Shown here: positions 24,974-29,925 of the stretch, in pieces
How positions within the stretch are numbered: the first letter of the stretch is position 1
Layout: each line of letters opens with the position of its first letter
Notes under the pieces: generated by a model
Database searches by the model: none
Seen by the model: only the letters and a program-made list of their open reading frames with translations
Told to the model about the DNA's origin: nothing
Position numbers and translations under genes: made by a program
DNA from: PHAA01 sp964584415
GTDB lineage: Bacteria > Bacillota > Syntrophomonadia > Syntrophomonadales > Syntrophomonadaceae
Direction: 5' to 3'
NCBI GenBank assembly: GCA_964584415.1
Contig: CAZOZX010000015.1
Span: 1-29,925 of the forward strand
Length of the DNA: 29,925 nt

Positions 24974-25002
24974 ATTCTATACATTCACTCTGGTCTTGTG
25001 AA
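24974..25002 (-). promoter_or_regulatory. Sigma-A-type promoter of the MFS gene
   Basis: On the minus strand, TTCACA, a 17-bp spacer and TAGAAT, 44 bp upstream of the ATG. Confidence 0.5.
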
Positions 25003-25102
25003 GTGAAACGCAGTTCTCCAGCCCGGTAATAAATGGACGAGTTTATGAATATATTGGAACTTAGATAGTGTCTGAACAGTGACCGTTAGTACCCCGGGCA
25101 GG

Positions 25103-25131
25103 TTGTAAAAGCCCGGTAAACGTAGTAAAAT
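25103..25131 (+). promoter_or_regulatory. Sigma-A-type promoter of degV, overlapping an inverted repeat
   Basis: TTGTAA, a 17-bp spacer and TAAAAT. The -35 hexamer lies inside the dyad CCGGGC (25094-25099) / GCCCGG (25111-25116), a possible operator. Confidence 0.5.
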
Positions 25132-25199
25132 TTTCTCTGTTGAATGGTAAAGTAATTGCGGCAATGGCCATGATACAGACTATTAGGGAGTGAGATTAT

Positions 25200-26054
25200 T
25201 TGGCGAAAAAAATTATCCTCTACACGGATAATGGCTGCGATTTAGATAGAGATGTCCTGGAACAACTGGGGATTAGGATGTTCTATTTGCCCACCATGGT
25301 CAAAGGCATTACCTATATTGACCGGGTCGATATCGAGCCCGGCGAATTTTATCGCATGCTGGCTCAACCGGGGACGATAGCTACTACCTCCCAGGTAAAT
25401 ATCGGTACCTTCCAACAGGAATTTGAGGCGGTTATGAAAGAAGAGGATACGGAAATAATATACATCGCTTTTTCCGGGGGGTTGAGCGGCACCTATGAGA
25501 GTGCCTGTATGGCCCGGGATATGGTAGATCCCCAGCGCATAACCGTAATAGATACCAGAAGTGCATCGGTGGGGCAAGGCTTAACCGTGGTCAAGGCAGC
25601 CCAGGCCCTGGCGGCGGGGCAGGGTAAGGAGCAAATAGTAGCGGGCATCGAGGAAAACATTGGCCGTATGGAGCATGTTTTTATAGTCGGCAATCTGGAA
25701 ATGCTGAAACGGGGAGGCAGGATCAGCCCGGCTGCGGCTACCATAGGCGATTTGCTTAATATTAAGGTTATTCTGCAAATTGAAAACGGCAAGATAGTAC
25801 CGTTGGATAAGGCCCATGGCCTAAAAAAGGCCAAGAAGCGATTACTGGATATCATGGAAGAGCGCAGCGGGGGAAAACTCCAAGAACAGACGATTGGGAT
25901 ATCATATTCATATGACAGGGAGGGGGCTCTCGAGATCCAACGAATGATCCAGGAACGCTTCGGCGTGAAAGACTTTTTGATTTCGGAAATCGGATCCTTA
26001 ATCGGTTCACACGTTGGGATGGGTACCTTTGCGGTCTTTTTCCTGAGGAAATAA
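25200..26054 (+). CDS. DegV family fatty-acid-binding protein
   Basis: DegV (FakB-like) family protein, 284 aa. Members bind a long-chain fatty acid between two domains and, with the kinase FakA, deliver it for phosphorylation into phospholipid synthesis. Family features are the N-terminal YTDNGCDLDRDVLEQLGI segment, TTSQVNIGTF, FSGGLSGTYESA, DTRSASVGQG and NLEMLKRGGRIS, which line the fatty-acid site. No fakA homologue is next to it. The start is TTG, with AGGGAG 10 nt upstream. It is a single gene; in a fatty-acid-oxidising organism a carrier role in fatty-acid uptake is plausible but inferred. Confidence 0.93.
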   Translation: MAKKIILYTDNGCDLDRDVLEQLGIRMFYLPTMVKGITYIDRVDIEPGEFYRMLAQPGTIATTSQVNIGTFQQEFEAVMKEEDTEIIYIAFSGGLSGTYESACMARDMVDPQRITVIDTRSASVGQGLTVVKAAQALAAGQGKEQIVAGIEENIGRMEHVFIVGNLEMLKRGGRISPAAATIGDLLNIKVILQIENGKIVPLDKAHGLKKAKKRLLDIMEERSGGKLQEQTIGISYSYDREGALEIQRMIQERFGVKDFLISEIGSLIGSHVGMGTFAVFFLRK

Positions 26055-26111
26055 TCTCACCTATTATTATTTCTGACTCCCCTATCGAATCCCCATGAAT
26101 ATGTACATATG

Positions 26112-26120
26112 TGATATAAT
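26112..26120 (+). promoter_or_regulatory. Extended -10 promoter of the DEAD-box helicase gene
   Basis: TGATATAAT is a perfect -10 hexamer with the TGn extension; no good -35 is visible. The leader would be about 70 nt, and long leaders of cold-shock helicases are often regulatory. Confidence 0.55.
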
Positions 26121-26198
26121 ATTTGGGTGTGTTAACAAGGGCCCGACTAATAATATTTGTGCCCATTTATAGTTAGCCCAATAAGGAGGAACAATTTT

Positions 26199-27791
26199 TT
26201 GCAGACCCAGACAGTAATGACATTTCAAGAGATGGGATTGAAGCCGCAAATTCTGAGAATGATTGAAGAAAAAGGCTTTGAATACCCTACCCCGATCCAG
26301 GTTGAAGCCATTCCCCCCGGCATGGCCGGCCGTGATATCATGGGCCAGGCTAAAACCGGTACCGGTAAGACCGCTGCTTTTGGCATTCCCATTTTAAGTC
26401 TGATTAAACCCAATCAGGACTTGCAGGCGATGATTTTATGCCCGACCCGTGAATTAGCGGTGCAGGTGGCTGACGAGATATCATTCCTTGGCAAGGGATT
26501 AAAAATCAAAGCGCTGCCTATTTACGGCGGCCAGTCGATAGATATCCAACTGCGGGCTTTGCGGCGCCGGCCGGAAATAATCGTCGCTACCCCGGGAAGA
26601 CTGCTGGATCATATCAACCGCGGTACCATTAACATATCCGACTTGAACTTTGTGGTTCTGGATGAAGCCGATGAAATGTTGGATATGGGATTTTTGCCCG
26701 ATATTGAGAGGATACTGGTGCAGTGTCCTGAGGAGAGGCAAACCATGCTGTTCTCAGCTACCCTGGTGCAGGAGATCCGGGAATTGGCACGCACCTTTAT
26801 GAAAAATCCACAGCTGATTGTTATCTCATCACCGGAACTTACGGTGTCACTGACAGAACAGCAATACTATGCAGTTAATCCTCGCCAAAAGGTGGAAACG
26901 ATCTGCAGGATCATAGATGTTGAGCATCCCCAGGTAAGCCTTATCTTCTGCCGTACCAAAAAGGGCGCTGATGAGTTGAACCGCGTATTAAACAGCCGGG
27001 GCTATGCAGCCGATTCATTGCACGGCGACATGTCGCAAAGAGAACGCGACCATGTAATGGAACGGTTCCGCAGCGGCAACATCACCACCCTGGTAGCGAC
27101 TGACCTGGCTGCACGGGGCTTGGATGTGGAGATGGTAACTCATGTATTTAACTTTGATATTCCCGACGATCCGGATAGTTATGTTCACCGCATCGGCAGA
27201 ACCGGGCGGGCAGGCCGGGACGGGGTAGCAATCACTTTGGTGGAACCCAGCCAGGTCCGACAATTAAGAATAATAGAACGTCATATCGGCAAGAAGATAA
27301 AGCACCAGATACTGCCTTCGATGCAGGTGGCCATCGAGCGCCGCCAGGAACTGCTGCTCAGTCGGCTTCTGGACGTTGCCGATCAGGAAAACGATATATA
27401 TGGAAACATGGCCGAGGAATTACTCAAGAACTACGAACCCCAGTATCTCTTGGCTGCTGCTTTGAAGCTGCTGGCCAGTGATGCCCCGCAGCTGGAAACG
27501 GCTGAAGTGGAGGAATTAAGTCCTGCCACCGCCCATGTAGAGTTGTCCCTGGGCCGGTTCCAGGGAGTGCATCCCCGTCGTTTGGTCGAATTCCTGACTG
27601 CCAATACCAATATTTCTCCGCGCCAGGTAGGAGACATAGATGTGCAGGGTAACAGCACCCTGGTGGAAATTCCTATGGTTTATGTAGATCAGGTATACGC
27701 AGCATTTGGGAAGTATGAGAGCAGCCTGAGGGGCAGCAAGCGGAAACGCATGCCATCTAACCGGCGTTCGGCGGGAAGACAGGCCAACTAG
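26199..27791 (+). CDS. DEAD-box ATP-dependent RNA helicase (DeaD/CshA type)
   Basis: RNA helicase of 530 aa acting in ribosome assembly and mRNA turnover, often cold-induced. All core motifs are present: the Q motif (F27 to Q34), motif I AKTGTGKT 51-58, Ia PTRELA, Ib TPGRLLDH, DEAD at 155-158, SAT at 186-188, and motifs IV-VI (FCRTKKGAD, ATDLAARGLD, HRIGRTGRAG). A C-terminal DbpA-like RNA-binding domain (about 455-515) and a short basic tail follow. The start is TTG at 26199: AAGGAGG lies 9 nt upstream, whereas ATG 26217 is 27 nt away and an upstream in-frame codon at 26157 has no ribosome site. Followed by a remnant repeat and a terminator. Confidence 0.96.
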   Translation: MQTQTVMTFQEMGLKPQILRMIEEKGFEYPTPIQVEAIPPGMAGRDIMGQAKTGTGKTAAFGIPILSLIKPNQDLQAMILCPTRELAVQVADEISFLGKGLKIKALPIYGGQSIDIQLRALRRRPEIIVATPGRLLDHINRGTINISDLNFVVLDEADEMLDMGFLPDIERILVQCPEERQTMLFSATLVQEIRELARTFMKNPQLIVISSPELTVSLTEQQYYAVNPRQKVETICRIIDVEHPQVSLIFCRTKKGADELNRVLNSRGYAADSLHGDMSQRERDHVMERFRSGNITTLVATDLAARGLDVEMVTHVFNFDIPDDPDSYVHRIGRTGRAGRDGVAITLVEPSQVRQLRIIERHIGKKIKHQILPSMQVAIERRQELLLSRLLDVADQENDIYGNMAEELLKNYEPQYLLAAALKLLASDAPQLETAEVEELSPATAHVELSLGRFQGVHPRRLVEFLTANTNISPRQVGDIDVQGNSTLVEIPMVYVDQVYAAFGKYESSLRGSKRKRMPSNRRSAGRQAN

Positions 27792-27808
27792 CTTCCCAGA
27801 CCTGCCCA

Positions 27809-27860
27809 AAAGGCTTATAGCGGCGTTAATAGGGATTCCCGTTCAATCGACGTGCCTAGT
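27809..27860. repeat. Truncated copy of the CGACGTAC hairpin element
   Basis: Matches the left half of the 22143 element: AAAAGGCTTATAG, GCGTTAATAG, then ATTCCCGTTCAATCGACGT. The right half of the stem is missing and the helicase terminator follows directly. It lies 17 bp after the helicase stop codon. Confidence 0.8.
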
Positions 27861-27868
27861 GAAAAAAC

Positions 27869-27910
27869 AGAGCCAGATAAGAATAAACTTATCTGGCTCT
27901 CATTGTTTTT
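27869..27910. terminator. Bidirectional terminator between the helicase and spore-coat genes
   Basis: A perfect 13-bp stem, AGAGCCAGATAAG (27869-27881) with CTTATCTGGCTCT (27888-27900), loop AATAAA. On the plus strand CATTGTTTTT follows; on the minus strand TGTTTTTTC. It serves both convergent genes. Confidence 0.92.
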
Positions 27911-27917
27911 ATAACGG

Positions 27918-28181
27918 TTAGCCCTGGCTGACTTGCGATTTAACCGTCTGGATATCCGCCTGCTGGGCTTGAGCGGCTGGTTTATAAAATCCCTTCTGGG
28001 TAGCCATCTGGGACAGCTGGAATTGAAATTGTTCATCACCGTTACGGATCTGCTGGATGGTCTGTCTTAACTGCGGATTGGAAGTCTGGCTGATAACACT
28101 GGCATAGTTACCGAGACTGCCGTTGACCATGGACAGCACGTCATTAACCATTTCCTTGTCCTGTAATTGCATATTGGCCAT
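27918..28181 (-). CDS. CotF-like spore coat protein
   Basis: Small helical protein (87 aa) of the spore coat F / ferritin-like family. Typical features are KEMVNDVLSMVNGSLGNYA, a helix pair, and the C-terminal segment KGFYKPAAQAQQADI, close to the GYYKP-type ending of CotF proteins. The start is ATG 28181, with AAGGAG 8 nt upstream; the preceding GTG at 28190 touches that site. It is the second gene of a two-gene operon, 13 bp after the smaller partner. Presence of coat genes does not prove the organism forms spores. Confidence 0.82.
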   Translation of the reverse strand: MANMQLQDKEMVNDVLSMVNGSLGNYASVISQTSNPQLRQTIQQIRNGDEQFQFQLSQMATQKGFYKPAAQAQQADIQTVKSQVSQG

Positions 28182-28194
28182 CAAATTCACTCCT

Positions 28195-28377
28195 TTATCC
28201 TAAGAAGGACATTAATTTCTGACGGGTATCAGCGGCTGATTGAGCCGACTGTTCGAACATCTGGCGCACCTGGGCATCTGTGCACTGACTGGCGTAGAAA
28301 CGGAGCTTCTTCTCTGCGGTGGCATGACCACCGATCAGGTGTCTCAGATTTTGCAGTTCAACTTGACTTAAGTTCAC
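28195..28377 (-). CDS. Small CotF-like companion protein
   Basis: 60-aa helical protein, NLSQVELQNLRHLIGGHATA onward, resembling the N-terminal half of ferritin-like coat F proteins, with conserved KLRFYASQCTDAQVRQMFEQ-like spacing. The start is GTG 28377, 8 nt after GGAG; an ATG at 28395 would place the ribosome site inside the gene and is less likely. The adjoining CotF gene and the same orientation suggest that the two proteins work as a pair. Confidence 0.72.
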   Translation of the reverse strand: MNLSQVELQNLRHLIGGHATAEKKLRFYASQCTDAQVRQMFEQSAQSAADTRQKLMSFLG

Positions 28378-28505
28378 TACAATTTCTCCTTCCATATGTT
28401 ATTTTTGCTCATTACTAGAATGACTAGAAATCAAAAAAATATACTCCCCGATTTAGCTATAAAAAGGAGAAGCAATTCGTCAAGTTAAGGGCTAGGAGCT
28501 ATTCT

Positions 28506-28524
28506 TTTATGCAGTTTGCATAAA
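28506..28524. promoter_or_regulatory. Perfect 8-bp inverted repeat upstream of the AtpZ-like gene
   Basis: TTTATGCA, GTT, TGCATAAA. It directly precedes TATAAG (28526-28531), a possible -10 element, so it has the layout of a repressor or activator site over the -35 region. Confidence 0.45.
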
Positions 28525-28574
28525 CTATAAGGAACCCGTTTTGATCTAATTAATCAACAGGAAGGGATGGCGTG

Positions 28575-28814
28575 ATGGTTAAAGGGAAACAGAATTGGAC
28601 CAAAACCCTTACCATGGCTTTAAACCTGGGCACTTCGGTTGCCGCGGCCATAGCCATAGGATTATTTGCGGGGAAATGGTTAGACGCCCGGTTGAACACC
28701 GGTTATATAATGACCATAATCGGTTTTGCTTTAGGAGCCGCCAGTGCAGGTAAGATTCTGTGGGAGAGATTAATGGCCGACAGCGTCAAAGCCGGTAAGA
28801 AGAAGTTGGAATAA
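28575..28814 (+). CDS. AtpZ/AtpI-like protein, two membrane helices
   Basis: Protein of 79 aa with two predicted membrane helices (about 14-33 and 44-62) and the family pattern GLFAGKWLDARLNTG between them, ending in a basic tail. Family members (AtpZ, AtpI) assist c-ring assembly or ion transport and normally lie at the head of the F1Fo ATP synthase operon. Here no atpB or other ATP synthase gene follows. The start is ATG 28575 (a GTG lies 3 bp earlier), with GAAGGGA upstream. The gene may be an orphan, or the operon may be elsewhere. Confidence 0.8.
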   Translation: MVKGKQNWTKTLTMALNLGTSVAAAIAIGLFAGKWLDARLNTGYIMTIIGFALGAASAGKILWERLMADSVKAGKKKLE

Positions 28815-28828
28815 CCAGGACTGGTTAT
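28811..28828. terminator. Palindrome at the convergent junction of the AtpZ-like gene
   Basis: ATAACCAG, GA, CTGGTTAT is a perfect 8-bp inverted repeat overlapping the stop codon. No T run follows, so termination is uncertain. On the opposite strand GACTATCAGTCTTTTT (28860-28845) forms a minimal terminator for the next gene. Confidence 0.4.
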
Positions 28829-28860
28829 CGCTGGCGCAGTTATTAAAAAGACTGATAGTC

Positions 28861-29334
28861 CTACTTCAGGACGGTTATTCTTGGCACCGGATCATTTCCT
28901 TTTTCAATGCACTCTTTGATTATTTCTGAGTACAGTTTTGCCTCAATGCTCTCACCTTTTATACCGATGTCGTGACATAAATAAAGTAAATGTAAAATAA
29001 AGGGCACTAATTTTTCTTGTATCTCAACTGGATCAGATATGATTCTTTCACGGACCTCCGAGTCGGTTTTGGACTGGAAGAATTTATATAGATCCTCGGC
29101 ATTGGAGGCAATGGATGCCGCACGGGCCCTGGCATCCGTTACTTTATCCTGGTCGCTGTCACCGAGATTTAGATATTGTTCCATGATTTTGACGTAATCC
29201 ATTTTCATTACTCCGAATACGAGATTATTCACGCCCCAAAAAGCGCTTTTGTAAGTGTATACAGGATTGGTGATGGTGTCAAACAACTCATTCGCTATTT
29301 GTTGCACAAATGCTGCCACCCTATTGGGACGCAT
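28861..29334 (-). CDS. Hypothetical protein, helical, up to 157 aa
   Basis: I do not recognise this family. The sequence is predicted to be mostly helical and soluble, with no signal peptide. A charged middle part (DSDQDKVTDARARA) precedes a more hydrophobic segment (PFILHLLYLCHDIGI). ATG 29334 gives the longest form, but its only ribosome-like GGAG is 2 nt away. GTG 29307, with AGGGTGG upstream, may be the true start and would give 148 aa. A TTGACA hexamer on the minus strand at 29356-29351 could be the -35 of its promoter, though no good -10 follows. Confidence 0.6.
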   Translation of the reverse strand: MRPNRVAAFVQQIANELFDTITNPVYTYKSAFWGVNNLVFGVMKMDYVKIMEQYLNLGDSDQDKVTDARARAASIASNAEDLYKFFQSKTDSEVRERIISDPVEIQEKLVPFILHLLYLCHDIGIKGESIEAKLYSEIIKECIEKGNDPVPRITVLK

Positions 29335-29357
29335 ATCTCCGCCAAAATAGTGTCAAG

Positions 29358-29381
29358 CGCCTAATTAGGGCGTATTTTTTT
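29358..29381 (+). terminator. Hairpin with T tract upstream of the 81-aa gene
   Basis: CGCC and GGCG pair around TAATTAG, followed by TA and a run of seven T. The stem is short. It lies directly before the next promoter and would block readthrough from upstream. Confidence 0.5.
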
Positions 29382-29382
29382 G

Positions 29383-29410
29383 TTCACAGGGCATAGTTTT
29401 TTTGTATAAT
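29383..29410 (+). promoter_or_regulatory. Sigma-A-type promoter of the 81-aa gene
   Basis: TTCACA, a 16-bp spacer and a perfect TATAAT. Transcription starts near 29417, about 35 nt before the ATG. Confidence 0.7.
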
Positions 29411-29450
29411 TAAAAAGTTGAATTTTTATATGTTGTAAGGAGGAACACGT

Positions 29451-29696
29451 ATGGACAACACCAAGGTAAGTATGTCGTTATTAAACTATGAACGACTGAA
29501 AGAATGTCAAAAAAGTTATACGGATTTGATTAAAGAAATTAAATCAATATATAAAACTGCCAACATGCAGGAAAGTGCGGTAGAAATCACTATAGATAAG
29601 GAAAGATTGGAAAGGCTGCTTATTAATTATGCCCCCGAAGATATAGAGCGCCGTGGTTCATTAGACAATGCTCAGGTGTCTTTTCTTTATAAATAA
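29451..29696 (+). CDS. Hypothetical protein, 81 aa, coiled-coil-like
   Basis: I do not recognise this family. The product is 81 aa, charged and mostly helical (heptad-like SLLNYERLKECQKSYTDLI, then ITIDKERLERLL), without membrane segments. The ATG start has a strong AAGGAGG, and a near-consensus promoter and flanking terminators make it a small independent unit. A longer, more AT-rich codon use than the neighbouring metabolic genes is noticeable, which may hint at horizontal origin. Confidence 0.75.
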   Translation: MDNTKVSMSLLNYERLKECQKSYTDLIKEIKSIYKTANMQESAVEITIDKERLERLLINYAPEDIERRGSLDNAQVSFLYK

Positions 29697-29746
29697 GCTG
29701 GCCAGTTTTAAGCAATAAATCAATGGTTCTCTAATAATGGAAAGAT

Positions 29747-29768
29747 ACGCCCGGTCAGGGCGTTTTTC
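29747..29768. terminator. Terminator between the 81-aa gene and the VanX-like gene
   Basis: ACGCCC and GGGCGT pair perfectly (6 bp) around GGTCA, followed by TTTTC. It overlaps the stop codon of the convergent gene by one base. Confidence 0.8.
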
Positions 29769-29925
29769 TATTGGACATCAAAATTGAAATATCGATCAGG
29801 GTAAGGATCTTCAATAAGTGTCCAGTGCCACCATTCAGTAGTTATAGTTTTGAAACCATGCTTTTCCATAACGCGGCGCAGAATCCGGCGGTTGGCAGCT
29901 TGTTCCGGGGTAATGAATGTTGTGT
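29768..29925 (-). CDS. D-alanyl-D-alanine dipeptidase (VanX/DdpX type), C-terminal end only
   Basis: The frame is open to the right edge of the window; only the last 51 codons are seen, so the start lies beyond it. The translation contains RRILRRVMEKHGF, then TEWWHWTLIEDPYPDRYF, ending FDVQ. The EWWHW box carries the catalytic glutamate and a zinc-binding histidine of the M15D peptidase family (VanX, DdpX), which cleave D-Ala-D-Ala. Without the N-terminal half, the specificity (vancomycin resistance versus peptidoglycan recycling) cannot be assigned; no van cluster is visible. Confidence 0.82.
   Translation of the reverse strand, partial: TTFITPEQAANRRILRRVMEKHGFKTITTEWWHWTLIEDPYPDRYFNFDVQ

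Noticed and set aside
28378..28440. Sigma-E or sigma-K promoter before the spore-coat pair.
   Set aside because: A GTCATTCT and CATATG pair is loosely spaced, but its transcription start would fall past the ribosome site of the GTG start.

Overview
The window looks like a chromosomal segment of an anaerobic, Gram-positive-lineage, fatty-acid-oxidising bacterium of the Syntrophomonas type. This rests on gene content and is an inference. The evidence is a CoA-transferase / acyl-CoA dehydrogenase / 3-hydroxybutyryl-CoA dehydrogenase / thiolase cluster with acetate kinase next to it, a large PAS-type sigma-54 activator, CotF-like spore-coat genes, a SEC-C methionine aminopeptidase, DegV, and strong AGGAGG-type ribosome sites with many TTG and GTG starts. 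I see no rRNA, tRNA, CRISPR array, prophage or transposase gene.

Layout. (1) 1-5345: chaperone operon, dnaK (5' end cut off) - cbpA - cbpM - clpB, closed by a terminator. (2) 5374-8873: a class V cysteine desulfurase, a hemolysin-III/TrhA membrane protein, an unknown protein and a SEC-C methionine aminopeptidase. (3) 8881-9350: a tandem array of an exactly 127-bp unit with a conserved hairpin, between convergent genes. (4) 9362-12515: a PNPOx-like protein on the minus strand, then a serine-pyruvate/alanine-glyoxylate-type aminotransferase with a DUF1015 protein. (5) 12534-21370: acetate kinase facing a minus-strand operon thiolase - hbd - CoA-transferase - acyl-CoA dehydrogenase. A near-consensus sigma-54 promoter precedes the thiolase, and the gene upstream encodes a sigma-54 activator with three PAS domains. 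(6) 21393-27910: metallo-beta-lactamase-fold hydrolase, diaminopimelate decarboxylase, MFS transporter, DegV and a DEAD-box RNA helicase. (7) 27918-29925: two small CotF-like spore proteins, an AtpZ-like protein, two unknown proteins and the C-terminal end of a VanX-type D-Ala-D-Ala dipeptidase.

How the parts work together. The CoA-transferase would activate butyrate with acetyl-CoA. The dehydrogenase makes crotonyl-CoA, Hbd and thiolase finish beta-oxidation, and acetate kinase harvests ATP from the acetyl-phosphate derived from acetyl-CoA. Crotonase, the electron-transfer flavoprotein and phosphotransacetylase are not in the window. The sigma-54 promoter and the PAS activator suggest that the operon responds to a small-molecule or redox signal.

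The most unusual structure is a hairpin element family with a conserved core (CGACGTAC, 5-nt loop, GTACNCCTCAGTC). It occurs as the 127-bp tandem array, as a complete single copy at 22143-22248 and as a broken copy at 27809-27860. Its stem arms differ between loci yet remain complementary, and every copy lies just after the stop codon of a plus-strand gene at a convergent junction.
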